From the NCBI GenBank assembly GCA_032629725.1, contig JAFEVB010000027.1:434001-498000 (forward strand): a DNA stretch of 64,000 bases, given 5' to 3'. Position numbers and translations under genes: made by a program. The stretch's first letter is position 1. Each line of letters begins with the position of its first letter. Source of the DNA: Gremmenia infestans (taxonomy: Eukaryota; Ascomycota; Leotiomycetes; Helotiales; Hamatocanthoscyphaceae). Below the pieces are notes generated by a model that was not told the origin of the DNA, searched no databases, and saw only the letters and a program-made list of their open reading frames with translations. This document shows, one piece after another, positions 36,222 to 49,333 of this stretch.

Positions 36222-36800
36222 CTATTGTGTCATTTGCCGGCGATGGCGCTCAAGGACTTCAGTGATGACCAAAGTTCGAGGCCAGTTCCAGTAGAATATT
36301 GTGCCTTGCGAGCTCCCAGTTGATACGTTTTGTTTTTCGACCCACCTTCCCAGAGTCTTTTTGGACCACCACGCCTTGTCGGGGGCTTTCTCTTTACGAG
36401 CCATTGTTGCTTCAACCGGGCGAGCGAGGAGCGCAATGAAAGGTGTTGGCGAGTTGTTGTTGAGATCGAGGTGGATATGTCGTAGGAACTGAACTCGAAT
36501 CAGACTATTGCTCAAAGTCCATAAAAGTAATATTTACATTCTTTAGTCTCCAACTTCATCCATCGACTCGTAGAGCCCCTCTTCTTGATCGAGATAGTAT
36601 TCCAGCGGTTGGTCCTTATCCTTTTTAGCAGTCTGTGATGTGTTTACCTTATCCCCTCCTTCAACATCGGTATCGACACCCGTCGGATTCGTATCGGATT
36701 CTGTCTCACCTAACTCATTTTCTACATCGAAGCAGCTGTCGCAGTCTGGCCCATCGCTATCGTCGGAGGAGGTGCTTGGTGCTGTTCGACGACGCCGCAT
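36222..36800 (-). CDS. possible hypothetical gene or remnant (two frames)
   Basis: Two adjacent minus-strand frames look protein-like. The upstream one (36800-36543, 85 aa) is acidic and Ser/Asp-rich and ends ...PLEYYLDQEEGLYESMDE. The downstream one (36515-36222) reads FLRHIHLDLNNNSPTPFIAL and ...GTIFYWNWPRTLVITEVLER. A TAA ends the first frame before any convincing donor, and I could not find an in-phase GT-AG pair joining the two. It may be two small genes, one gene with an unusual intron, or a remnant broken by a stop. The DQEE segment resembles text seen in fungal FluG/repeat-associated proteins, but that is weak. No function is given. Confidence 0.25.
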
Positions 36801-37425
36801 ATCCAGATCGATCTGTCAGAGGAGATGCCGGGAGCGGCCTTCTGCCTGTGGAACTGTGTCAGTGGGGAGGAGGGAAGAGAAATGGAGCAAGAGGGAGGTA
36901 GGTGAGGACGAGTAGTTCAGAGGAGCGACTGAGGATGAGAGAAGAGAAGGAGGTATGGAGGAAGAAATATGATACCTAACCATGGTGAGCCCTTTAAGAA
37001 TCCCGAGACAACATTTCTGAATTGGACAACCGACATTGCTCTTTTGTTTTCGGCGTTCTTGATTCAACGAGGGTCGTGCCGCTTTCACCCACCAGCTAAA
37101 CGAGACGTCGTCAACGAATGCAGGATACAAATACTCCGCAAATGCTATTCCCCCTCGAGTCTAATGCTATAATCGATCTATGCTCTCCGATTGAACGCTA
37201 TCAATAATACAAACCTGCCCACAAAATATTACCTATGCTACACATGCTTTTATGTACTCTCCCCCGCCCCCGCCCCCGCCACCCGCACTTCCCTTGGTTC
37301 AGAAGTTATATCCTCTAGGGACATATAACGCAACCTATTAATCTGTGATCCAGGGTCGCGTAGAGTACTTCATAACATGGATTCCAACAACATGGGTGCC
37401 GCATTCCCCACCAGGGCCTCACCAC
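36801..37425. other. intergenic region, no supported gene
   Basis: C/T-rich and A/T-rich sequence, with a CCCCCGCC run near 37261-37280. No supported gene. Confidence 0.5.
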
Positions 37426-40400
37426 TCAAAAGGAACTATCCTTGGCCAAGCCCAACCCCTTCATGCTCTTGAACATTGACGGTGTATCAGGCGACACTAA
37501 CTCCGCGGGAGGTTGCGGGGGCTGCTTGCTTTCGGCATGTAGCTCGAAGTGAGAGGTCTCAGGGGTTGCCCGTGTTATGCCAGGTGTGGATGTCACAGAT
37601 CCCATTCCCTTAGAAAGTGAGTCAAATTGGAGGGAAAGTGGAACCATCGTTCAGTATAACTTACAGGCGAAGATGTAGGGAGCTTTTTGATATACCCCAT
37701 TCCTTTTGCAAAATCCGCCCATGCCATTACAATTGCTTCTTCGTCCGGCAATGTCATGAAAGTCATTGCGAACGATTCGGACTTTGCTGTCAACTCTTTA
37801 GACGTAGCCAGTTTGTTGATATTCATAGGACTCGAATTCAGGCTCGAAATCTGGTACAGATCACCTTTATCATTGACTAACGCGAGCTCTGTACCGGTCG
37901 GAGAGAAAGCAGCGCACTGAATTCGAGATCCGAGCCTGTTCTGCCGAACCGAGATTTCGCTTCTGATATCTGTCCTGTGTCCATCTTGGGGCTGAACAAG
38001 TATTGGAACTCCAGATTGAGTCCACGTCGTGATGCATATTACGTCTTCGTCGTCGCCTGAGCCTGATCGAAATATAGCTGATGACACTCCGCCATCTTCC
38101 GACTCATGCAATGGCACTTGGTACCGACAAGAGGAGACCTCGTCGAAACTCGAAAATGGAAATTTCCATAAATACACTTGGATTATCCCCGTTTTATGAC
38201 TCCTCGTAGTGCCGAGGAGATTCAGTCCATCGTTTGAGAATGAGAGAGTATCGACTGGTGGGCAATCCTTACATTCTGGGTGATAGCGGCTATGAAGACG
38301 GTCTTCCCTGGGCGGTTCACTATTCGTGGTGGAATAGAGACGGACCAGGGAGTTATCAAATCCAATCACAACATGATTCTCTTTAGGACAGATTGCTATA
38401 CTCCTACACCAGGGAGAGGAGGCCATACGATAATCAATCGCCGGTGTCGATGGTTGAACCAGATTCACTATTCGAAGCTAGAGGGTTGGACTTTAGCAGA
38501 GCTCGACAAGCTCGATGGCATGGCGTACTTACGGTGAGTTTCTGGTCGCGTGTGCCAATCACATACGCAAGATAAACTTTCGTAACAGCTACCAAGACAC
38601 ATGCGCTCTCAGTCGAAATTGCTCTTCCAATTGTTGGAGGGGAAGGTCTAACGTCGAATATGTAAATCGAGAAAGGATTCCAAAAGAGTGCGTAAGTCGA
38701 ATTCTGAGAAAGATAGACATTTATGCTTTTTGCCCCTTTGCCCTTGGCATTCTTTTTCGGGACCCCGGCTAATGGCTTCAGCGAAATTTCATCAAGCCTT
38801 TGCGAATCTAAGGTTGATGATGATAGCGAGCTTGTATCTGCCGAAGTACCTACAGATTCTTTTCTTGAACCAAATGGAGATCTCCATTTGGATTTCCCTT
38901 TCTCGGGCGGAGCTATCATTGGAATTGTTCGATTTCTGACCATCGGAACGGGGTCAAATGACAATACCGATGCCGGTTGTTCGAACCGACTTTGACTTGG
39001 ACCAGGACTTCCGACTAAATCCGGAGAGAACGGTGTCTCAGACTTAATTATCGTCTCCTTGATGTTGAGCGAGTCCACAGAATTCATCTGTGGCGCGGGC
39101 GCGTCTGGCATATGGCGGTACCCGGGTGATAATGGCGATACAAGGCTCTGTGAGATAGAATGAGACCTGTTCGGTGATTCACGATGAGACGAAAATTCCG
39201 TTTGGCCACTTGAAAGTACATTGCTGAAGCTGGAATGAGATACACCTGCCTCGACTTTTGGAGGTGCAAGTTGGAAGTAGTGTGTTGATAAATGTCTTTC
39301 CACGTTGATTGTATCTGCAGTCGCTTCGAATGGTTTTAAAAGCCCCCATATATGTCTGAACTGCTCACTAGAATCGTCGAGAAGCGCGAGATTTCTAGTA
39401 ACTTCTGACATTGCATGCATCACCTCTCTATCACTCACCCGATGTACTATTTGCCGTTCGCTAAGCCTGGAACAGAAAGCATCTATTGCATCCATTTCAC
39501 TTTCGTCGATTTGGGATCCGGAAGCTCGTCGTTGTAGACTCGGCGTACCAGGTAAGATTATTCGAAAGGTCTCGCTAAATTCAGCAACCAAGTCAATCTT
39601 CAATAGATATGCTGGCAGCTGTATATTATCCAGTGTGTGCAGAATAGCATTTCGAGCCCTAGATGATGACGCTTGAAGGTGCATACCACGATTTTCCCTA
39701 TTCACGACATATTGAATGGATGCTCCCACTACAAAATGAGAAACATCTCTTAGAGCCAGAAATTGGGATAGCCAGCCGCTAGAGAAGCCATCTGGTGGTG
39801 CAAGTGCAGATATTCGTGCGGACGAGAAACATTCCGCAAGAGGGTACTTTACTTTATCATTAGCTCCAGGAGACTTTGAATTCTGGTGTTTCATTATACA
39901 TACTAGTTCGGATGCCAAGTTTGGAATCTCATACTTCAGCCCGGAAGGAAGACCCAGAGATTCAGGATCGTTGCGCAAGGCGTTGGTAATATCCTTGGCA
40001 ATTTGTAAGAGGAATGATTTGTTTCCTGGATAGCTACTGAACACTCGCTCCAAAGATGTGTGTATTCTCGCAAAACGATCTCGGCGGTCCTTGGCTCGCT
40101 GGTTTGCCGGAGTCTTGGGATGTAGCGTGAGAACTCGAAGTGCAGAGAGGAGGAATTCAGCGAGATATTTGTCCCTCAGCAGCTGTGCCTCCCAGAGGCT
40201 TTCTCGCCCTTCTATAAATATCTGCAGTACATACTCTATCGAACGCAATGTCACCTCCCAGCTGCATAAGATGCAAAAGTCAGCAATTATCTCCCTTGGA
40301 AGATCTCAAGAGCTGCAGCACAGACCAAGAATAAGATGCTTAGGATATTTGAAGCAAATATCCTGCCGCCCAACACTGGGCAGAGGGAGAACTTCAACAG

Positions 40401-40692
40401 TGTTCCATTTGCGGAGAACTGACCTGACAATAAACCCTAGGTACCATCCGACCTGCAAGTTTTCTGAAGGTAAAGAGAGCCTTTGAATATAGAAGATGGA
40501 ATTCAGCTGGGCGAGTAAGGTCACAAGCAACTGTTGGTACGTCTCCTTGTCACCTTCAGAGTAGATCTTCTCCAGCGAGAAGACTCCAAGAAGTTCGAGT
40601 ATGATGCTATCGACGTCACTTCTGAGTGCCAAAAGTCTCCATGTGCTCACGAGCCGCATGAACATCGATGAAGAGACGGGAGCCGACGCCAT
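37426..40692 (-). CDS. large WD40-like repeat protein (997 aa)
   Basis: Four exons: 40692-40424, 40261-38533, 38477-37665 and 37608-37426; introns are 162, 55 and 56 bp, all in phase. The N-terminus starts MASAPVSSSMFMRL. Residues to about 400 are helical and without clear family, followed by a Ser/Pro-rich disordered region. The C-terminal third reads as beta-propeller-like strands: YLSQNSTYALFWNPFSIYIFD, SPWCRSIAICPKENHVVIGF, VDTLSFSNDGLNLLGTT, IQCAAFSPTGTELALVNDKG. This is the pattern of a WD40/quinoprotein-like domain. I do not recognise the protein and no symbol is warranted. It is probably a cytosolic or nuclear scaffold. The gene model rests on consistent phases across long open exons. 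Confidence 0.82.
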
Positions 40693-41815
40693 TTGGACAG
40701 GGCCGTGCCGCCACCACACGTGGCCGGCTCCTTGGTAATGGCGCCAGTAGGTAGATTTCCTGGGAGGATCTCGCACGCCGATAATCTTTCATTTATGCCG
40801 TCGCCGTCGACTTTTGTCGTTGATCCGCAAGTAACGAGACAGTGAAAATACTACGATATCTCAGTCGTTGGAGGGGGCTCTTCTGACGCAACGGCATCTG
40901 CCATCGACTGCTGCCATGTGCATCGGTCCATCCATCCCAGGCAGAAAAGGTAGTTTGACCATATCGAGGCCTGGATTCCATCCTGGCTGGTGCAGGACAA
41001 GGCTTACAGGATGGTGCACGCCGAGCAGGCTGTGGTAATATAGTATTACCGTGGTGTACGGGTGTGATAAGGTGCTCAAGCCAGTAGGAGGCGGGCAGCC
41101 GTTGGAAGATTACCGTATTCATTCTCCCTTGCTTCCAGGATTGTACATGTACATGTACATGTGCAATGCAAGTCCAATTGGAGCTGGCAATGGCTTCAGC
41201 TGAGACGAGGTTTAGATAGATTTTCCGAATCTCACTGGCTGGCTCATTTGTGAACTACCGCTTGCGTTACAGGGGCCGCATGAACCCATTCCATTTGACC
41301 CTAGCAGGGCTGACAGCGGGGGTCTCCACTACTCCGTACACTACAGATCCGGGACGGTGCGCAAGTAATATTGGGCAGGGAAGCGGGGCGATCATCTATT
41401 CAAAGGTTTCGACATTATCGGTTTCTTCCTACAGAGGAGAGGTACAGTATCTGTAGGATGAGTGCTAACATTCATCGTAGATTATAAGTCGGCAGTCTTA
41501 CAGGCAGCGACTTATTTAATGCTACACTTCTTTGTTCGATGAAGGTTATTTTTACCACTTCTTTTCGATATGGATCATCCGATGTGCATAGCATCGGTCG
41601 TTGTGTAACTTCAAGCAGGGTTCTGCACTCGATCTCCCCGGTCTTACCCCCCACATAGTGATCAAATTTGGGGTGTGGTACCAGTGTGCTGTTCCCCTGA
41701 TTTTATCCTAGCAACATAGGTCGTTCATGATAAATTGCCCCGGCTCTCCTATCTTCCCCAGAGGCTTGGACGCAAGCAGTTTGGGACAGCTTCATGATTT
41801 CTCTTCAAGACAGCC
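40693..41815. other. divergent promoter region
   Basis: Between the WD40-like gene and the permease. It has a TGTACATGTACATGTACATG tract near 41143-41162. No supported gene. Confidence 0.55.
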
Positions 41816-44499
41816 ATGGACCATGAAAAGTTACAAGCGGTATCTCCCCAGGTCTTCGAATACAATGGCATGTCAACTCAATCCACAGCGAGCCCAGAGC
41901 CCCTCAGTCATCGTGCTCCCTCGATCGATGAGCCTGTATACATCGAGGATCGTCGCGAACGCCGAGGCGAAAGTGTGTGGTAAGAATTTCGTCGCACTTA
42001 CACACTTGGACATGCATTTATATTTTTCTAGGAGAGTGTTGAAGGAGAGACACATTAACATGATTGCGTTTTCAGGCACAATAGGCAATGGACTATTTCT
42101 TGGAAGTGGAAGAGCGCTTGCAAGCGCTGGTCCTGGTGGTGCCGTTCTCTCATACATATTGGTCGGCACTATAATATCCTCCGTAATCTCATGCTTGGGA
42201 GAGATGACAGCTTTGATGCCCGTCAACGCGCCGGTTATGGAGTTCCCACGGCGATATCTAGATCGTGGAGTTGGTTTTGCAGTCGGATGGATATACTGGC
42301 AAGCTTATTTTATACAATCGATTGTCCTCTACTAGAGCTGAAGAGCATGGAGCAGGATTCCACATGCTAGCTCTCAACACAGCTCCTAGGATTTTGGGAT
42401 CTCTTTAAGCACTTGGCTTTTGACTTTGCTAATTCGTTAGGACAGGTTTGCCTACGCTATCCTTGCTGCAGACGAAATCGTTGCTGTATCCAATGCCGTT
42501 GCCTTCAAATATGATGATGGAAGGACTTTCTTAGCTTGGAAAGTCGGGGACTCCGTGGACCCAGCTGTTTGTGAGTCGAATTCCCATACAAAAAATACTT
42601 GATTTACTTTGTGAGCTCTAGAGCTGAGAGCTGCGTCAAGAACCGAAGAAACATATTTCATAGTATGAAGGGTCCCGACTCCCGAGACAGCTCCTAAGCT
42701 CTTTAGCTAGCTAGATCAATTCAACGATTTATCATACTAACAATCTGGGCAGGGGTTGCTCTATTTCTCGTCATAGTTGTATCCATAAATATGCTACCCG
42801 TCAAGGTAATATCAACCTTTTAATTATATGTTGAGCAATTACTGATATTGAAGTAAAGTACTTTGGGGAATTTGAGTACGCATTTGGAAGTTTTAAGATC
42901 GCATTTATCACAATGCTCATATTACTGATGGTTGTTCTGGATACAATTACACGTAACTACACCTCTTTCAACTTGACGCAAACACTGACACTTTCTATGT
43001 AGCCCGAGCAGATGCATACTATGATCGAGTCATTGGAACTAGCAGTAGGCTTCCCATAAGTGATGATCTTCGTGGCAGCCACTTGCTAATCAAAAGCCCG
43101 CAGACTGGAACTCGCCATACACATTCTTCAATCATGCGTACCGGGTCAAAGACGAAGACGGTAACTTGCAGCGAACCATCACCGGAGGTGTGGGTACTTT
43201 CCTCGGGGTCTGGACAACCTTCGTATCAACCATGTTCTCATATGTGGGGATGGATATTGTGGCAGCTACAGCCGCCGAGAGCAAGGCACTTTCAGATTCC
43301 GAGAGTATGAAGATGGCAGCGAGAAAGATCAACATACGAATCGTTACCCTCTACGCGCTAGCACTCCTTACAGCTTCTTTTGTAGTCCCGAGCAATCATC
43401 CGTTCATCAACGGCGGGGGACAATCAGTTGGCTCCCATTCGGTATTCATCATTGCAGTTGTAGAAGCGGGCATTCCTATGGCCGCCCACTTCTTCAATGC
43501 CGTATTCGTATTTTCGTCTTTCACTTGCGCAATAAACTCTATGTATGTGGCTTCGAGAGTTCTACATACTTTGGCGCTACGAGACCAGACTGGCCCGGAC
43601 TTCATAACAGAAAGGCTGAAGAGATGTCGCTCTGGGGTGCCAGTCAGGGCAGTTCTTGTCACTGCTGCCATAATGATGATTGGGTTTATGGGTCGTACCG
43701 GAGCACCGGGAGAGGTAAGCAAAACAGGAGAAACCGCTGGACCTGATTATTAGATCCTATACTGATATCCCAACAGCGCTTAGGAGAACTTGCTACTAAT
43801 TGCACTGTATCTTGTCTGATCGTTTATGTTATTATCTGTGCAACATATCTTTGCTTCTTCAAAACGTACGTGTCGGCAATCCTGCCAACTCAAGCGATGT
43901 TATATGGGCCACAAGCATTGTCTAATTGAAAACATATATAGGCTGAAAGAAGCTAAACTTTACGGTAACGCGTCAGAGTCTCAAACCGCATGCTACGATC
44001 GAAGCCATCCCCGGTACCCTTACAAGTCTCATGGTCAATGGTTAAAGGCTAGTTATGGCTTAGTCGCTTCTATACTACTCGTGGTCTTGTATGCAAAAAT
44101 TCCCCCAGCACTGTATTTAATTGATTGCGGAATACTAACTCTGAGAACTTGCAGTAACGGCATCGATGCCTTTCTCGAGCGACCATTCGACACGAGAAAG
44201 TTCATCGCATCATATATTTCTGTAAATATCCTCCCAAACACAGCTTCGTTGATAAACGAACGAACAAGACTGACACATACACATAGGTTCCTGTTTTCCT
44301 ATTACTACTCTTAGGCTACAAAGTCCGCAAGCACGGATTCGCATTCTCGCAATGGGGTCCAGAGCGATCGAATGACTTGAGGAACACAGTCCAAACAGCA
44401 AGCGAGATCCGAAAAGGGAGGCTGGAATTTCCAGATGAAGGTCTGACCAAGAAAAACGGTCGAATGTTCCTTGACTGGATCTGGGTATGGATGAAGTAG
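41816..44499 (+). CDS. amino-acid permease, YAT/AAT family (623 aa)
   Basis: Eleven exons: 41816-41979, 42032-42298, 42446-42570, 42753-42805, 42859-42952, 43003-43044, 43104-43714, 43777-43865, 43942-44088, 44155-44221 and 44287-44499. All phases agree. The second intron (42299-42445) starts with GCAAGC, a GC-AG intron. The membrane part starts at RHINMIAFSGTIGNGLFLGS (the family TM1 signature region), with ISCLGEMTALMPV, then ...FSYVGMDIVAATAAESKA and CAINSMYVASRVLHTLA. The end is the hydrophilic tail ...FLDWIWVWMK. About 12 TM segments. It is a plasma-membrane proton symporter for amino acids or related amines; substrate is unknown. Eleven exons for one permease is many. It looks intact. 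Confidence 0.88.
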
Positions 44500-45792
44500 G
44501 CTGCGTCACGCGTGTTTCCCTGTTCTCTTTGCTTTGCTTTTTTTACAAGCAAGTAATATACCAATATTGTTCATGGTTCCCCACGCACGCACGTTCAAGG
44601 TGCGCACCACTAGAGCTGCTTTCGAAATAGATCACTGGCCCATTAAGGAAATAATATAATACAAGCATGTACTTCCAATAGAACATGCCCCTGTGCATGA
44701 CCCCGCTCCGTTGGCCCCCAAATTCAAACACAAACGAAGATTACTTCATCTGCATCAAGCATCGAAAGTACCCACACATACATCAAAGCAGAGACAATAA
44801 TCCTTCCTATCCATCCTTAAGGATGCCACTCCATGTACAGTACAATAAATAGAAAACAAAAACAAAGGGTAGGTGTGTTCATTTAGATAGAACAGGACAC
44901 GCGACATCGATCGACATGCTGCCTCTCCTCCCCCCCCCAGATCCTTTCATGTAGCCAAGACTAAGCTCCCGAAGCCTTGCATACATGTACATATACATGT
45001 ACCAATAGCATGCATCCATTCCCACTCCCATTCCCATTCGCGCTTGCAGAGTGCGCTGGGTGCTGTGTGTTGTGCGTGCTCGGTTTGGGGACTAAAGCTT
45101 AAAGTGAAAATAAAGTCATGCACTCCTTTCGTTTCGGGAAGGTGCTGTACCGAGGGACCTCAGAACGTTGTGCCAGGAGCAGAAAGAGGGGAGTGAAGAA
45201 GCAGAAGCAGAAGCAGAAGCGATTTGCTCACATATGATGTATTCTACTACCCTTATTCCTTCGCTGTTCTTTGCCGAAGCTCAGATTCTGTGTAAAAAAT
45301 ACTTCGTATCTAAAACAAAATTTATATATCTCGGTTCAGTCTGGGTACTTAGAATATCAAAAGGCTTTGCAACGCGCAATACCTCATGTGAGACTCTCAG
45401 TGCTAATTTTTATGAAGCAATCCACTTCATATTAGTCCTTTGAATCTTCTATAGAGAGAAGGAAATCTTCCACCTCGTTCATCCAAAGCACGTGACTAGT
45501 CCCTTTCCCGCATCACTTGCCAAAATCCAGACCCAATTGGTCTCTTAGTGTCAGCATAAACATTAGGGACTTTTAAAGTGGCTTACTATTTCTTGTTCTG
45601 GTGCCCTAGATCTTTTAAAAATTTCACCAGTCTAACATTGTCCACGCCAACTTCCAAAATTGTTCCACCGACATTTCAATGCGGGCTGTGAGCCAGTTCA
45701 GTGACCACGGCAAAGCACATAATGACGAGCCGTCAGAGACATAGGATGGACATTGCAAAGAGTAAGTATGAAAGCGGGAGTTGAAGCTTTTT
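44500..45792. other. convergent intergenic region
   Basis: 3' regions of the permease and the regulator gene. It has a TACATGTACATATACATGTAC tract near 44981-45002. No supported gene. Confidence 0.55.
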
Positions 45793-48437
45793 CTAAGGGA
45801 AGAACCTGGCTCTTGGCGCAACTGTTCTAGCCTTCTCAAAACGAGCAACTAATGCTTTGAAAACATCGTCGTGCTTCTCCGTCAAGTTCTCGCCTTGAAG
45901 ACATAAGCAAAAATCAATAAATGAGGATGGAAGATACCCACAAAAGTCCTGGTACGCAGGCTGTAGTTGTTTAAACAAAGTGCGGAGTCTCCTATCATCT
46001 TTGTTATTTTCCTCTACCCCCGGTTCAGACGCATATTCCATAGTCACAGGCGTGTCACTCTCGCGACAGAGTGTTCCATATGCAATGGCCAGTCTCTTGT
46101 ACATGAATTTTGATTGTTCCAGCCGACCACGGTGCACTACCAAGAATCAGTCCCTCTAGTCCATGGCTAGACTCAGATATCAGTGACCTACTAAGCTTTT
46201 GTCTTGGCAAAGAAATTCGGATTTCGTCACGAAACGCTCGGTCTCGATATAGTAGTAGCAATCTAAGAAGGCACATGCCAGCAACCATTCGAGCATGCCT
46301 GTGTGGCCCGATCATTTTGTTGAGGCTATCAACTTCCGCGAACAGGGACTTCTCAGCTGGTTTGGCTCCCTCGGCAGCGATCAAGCGTATTTGATCATAC
46401 ACAGTCGGTGAAACAAAGTTTTGTCCCTCGCTGTCCTTGGTAGGAGGGCGCGCCAGGAGTTTGTAACTTCCATCTCGAATATTCAGATATCCGTATGATA
46501 CCAAGCCGTTGAGACCAACAACCCGAAGGGTTGAGTCTAAGAAACGGCGCGGGTCTTTGTTAGTATGGCCTAGGGAAAGGAACTTATTACTCACCAAGGG
46601 TGATTGAATTCCTTGACAACAGTAATGTAAAAGGAAAGCATCTAGACGTCGAGTGACTTCCCCTGAATGTGATCCATTTGAAAGTGAGAGGATCTTTCGT
46701 CCGAACTTATCGACCTCATCCACACTTGGGAGTGAGCTGGGGACAGCGACATACCGTCGATCATACACTGAGTCACACGTGAGGTAAATCCCCTTGACCT
46801 TGCCCAGGCTCTTCCAAAGGTCCTGTGGAGACGTGCTGCAACCTTTGACTTCAAGAGGGAGCTGTGCGATACGGTCATCGTTATCGGTAGAGCATATCAC
46901 TGAAAGCAGGACTTGTGAAGGCTCTCCTATCATCGATCCAATGATGGGTTCGAGGTCGCTTCTACGAGCATCTAGGCTACCGTAAATGTCTAATGATATC
47001 AGTAGAAGTAAGTCAGAGGTAAAACAGCATGAATTGTACCTTTGATGCCTACGAAAGTATCTTGCAATCTCGTCCGTAAGCAGATTTGCTTGGCCACGAG
47101 TGGATCATTAGCAGTTCTGAGGCAATACTTGCAAACCCCATTCGGAGAGCACTACCATAAATTAGCGTGAAAATGAATCGATGCATGAGAAGAGCAGGCC
47201 TTACCGAAATTTTGCGTGAGCGACATGATATACATGCATGGGTTTTGCGCACCGCATGTACTTTCTTACGGTCTTCGACGCCGAATGTCTTTCTCTTTCG
47301 TTTCAGTGGACGTGCGTCTATACTAGCATTAAAGTTGGAAAGAAGGTCATTGAACCTGAGCACCGCGAGCTTCGGGCCGGAAGAGGCTTCAGGTGTGACG
47401 AGGGAGGCTCCCGAGAAACCTTGTGGAACGGTTGACACCAACGACAAACAATCTTTGGCTCGGGACACGCAAGTTGCGTCATAACCACCCGAATGTGAGG
47501 TTTCTGGTGAACTGGCAACGGCACGGCAAGCAATCTGTTGTCTTTCTTCAAGTTCCCCGAGGGAGAGGTCGACAACGCCTTCATTGGAAGCCCTTGCCAG
47601 ACTTTGCGTACCGTTTATCAGAGCCTCAGGTACTTGCACGTCCAGAACCGCCGCATCCTGAGAGCAGAACATGGAGTTGCTTAGTGTTGTTTCATAAAGG
47701 TCATTTTCAGCAGCTTGTATCATTAAGGGGCCGGAGTCGATCCAGTTTAGATAAGTCGGATAGGACTCAACACCTTGATCGTAGTAGAATCTTGGGGTAG
47801 CTACCTCACTGGCATTGTAATCAGTATTGCATGCCAATGAGGGCCTAGACCTTCCAGGCAGGATATTCTCAGGATTTTTTAATGGCCAGACAAAGGAGCT
47901 TTCCAGAAACGAATCGTGGTCGACGGCGAGGCAGCTATCATTTATTTCAGGGAGAGAGTAATGGGAATTGCTCGGGAATTCAAAATTCGCAGAATATTCG
48001 TCCCACGAAATTGGAGCTTCATTTTGAAACGTCAAAAAGGGTTCGACATTACCAGCTAGCCCAGAACTCGTAAATTGGTCCAAACTGAAAGAAGTCCTTG
48101 GAGACGTTGATGCAGCATTGAAATCTTGGGGCTGCGGAATAAGGCTACTCTCATTCGTTGGCGCTATTGTACCTCCACATCCCGGACTCTTAGCTTCTGG
48201 TTCCTCGAAACCAGTCGGAAAATATGAGTAGTGTGGTTCAAAGGCCATCATCAGAACATGCCTCGTTGCACGGGAGGCTGGATGACACTTCTGACACTGA
48301 GACTTTCTTGCTCGTGACCGGCGTGGTGTCCAAGATCTTCTCCCGCAAAAGTTGCACTGTGCGCGGCGGAATAAGAAAATAAACCGCGATGTTTCAAACC
48401 ATAAACTATTACAAGTTGTACACCTTAGGGAAAACAT
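45793..48437 (-). CDS. zinc-cluster-like regulator with central Cys motif (about 828 aa)
   Basis: Four exons: 48437-47205, 47151-47040, 46989-46192 and 46136-45793; introns are 53, 50 and 55 bp. The start is uncertain: ATG 48437 (MFSLRCTTC), a later MMAFEPHY (48251/48248, giving 765 aa) or an upstream ATG at 48494. If it starts at 48437, three CxxC pairs lie within the first 60 residues (CTTC, CNFC, CQKC). The main DNA-binding candidate is central: KRKRKTFG (NLS-like) followed by CISCRSRKISCSPNGVCKYC, with an intron splitting the cluster after KIS. The spacing is CX2CX6CX5CX2C with the sixth Cys 13 residues on, not the usual 6-8. The C-terminal half is helical, as in fungal regulators. It is inferred to be a nuclear transcription factor. 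Confidence 0.8.
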
Positions 48438-49333
48438 GATGGCATAGCCGTGGAGCTTATATCTGGTTTGCCACCCTGCCGTATGTGACTGCATGGGTAT
48501 CTCGGGGCGGACCCCACATATCAAAAGCAGACTTCGGTGAGGAGCGTCAGCCAATGAGCAACATGCGACCGAAGAGTGGCTGCACAATAAGCCGGTTCTG
48601 ACTTCTTTCCGATTGTGAATTCGTTCGGTCGGCGTTGGTAGTAAATATGTTGGACCTCTTCAAGAATTGAGCCGTTTGTTACTGTATGCAAATGCAAGTC
48701 ACCGCACTAGCTAGTGTAGTGAGCCATACACATAAGGACTGGACAACTTCGATATCGAGCAATTGAAAGGTAAGACAAGAGGCTGAGGTTTGAATCAAAA
48801 GGTAACGTTCCTGCTTGCAGTTGAGATTGTATCTGACGAATATCTATTCACCACTTGATGAAGGGATTTCCTGAAATACTGGCAAGTACTATTGTCTGCC
48901 AACAAAGGGACCTCCCTATTCTCTTCCGAGGACCCAAAACTAACACGCAATTCGAGGTCGACCACGGGAGAACAGTCGAAGAATGAACGAAATGTGGGTT
49001 TTTATTTTGTGCTTGGAATATAAGAAGCGCGACCCACGGACACAATTGATGCAAAATGGTTGTCACGAAGCTCACGAAGAGCTTCGCGTCGGTCTCGCGT
49101 CCAAGGTGGATCTTGCCTAATATGGCATTGAACTGTTTGCCTTTAAATCCCTTTTGACTTCCCGACGGTTCTTGCTTTAATTTCTTGTGGAGTAACGCTT
49201 AGTCATATGATAATTGTGAGATCCATGTTCTATCATGTGTACTTCGCGGTACTATACGTTATTTATACAGTTCTATTACAAATAATCTCCCGGTATACCC
49301 AATACATACTTCTACATAGGTACCACCCACCTC
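48438..49333. other. intergenic region, no supported gene
   Basis: Promoter side of the regulator and 3' region of the FAD monooxygenase. No supported gene. Confidence 0.55.

Noticed and set aside
46990..48437. Intron inside the N-terminal CTTC...CNFC region of the regulator
   Set aside because: A GTAATA...CACAG pair exists, but removing it breaks the frame, while the unspliced frame is fully open.
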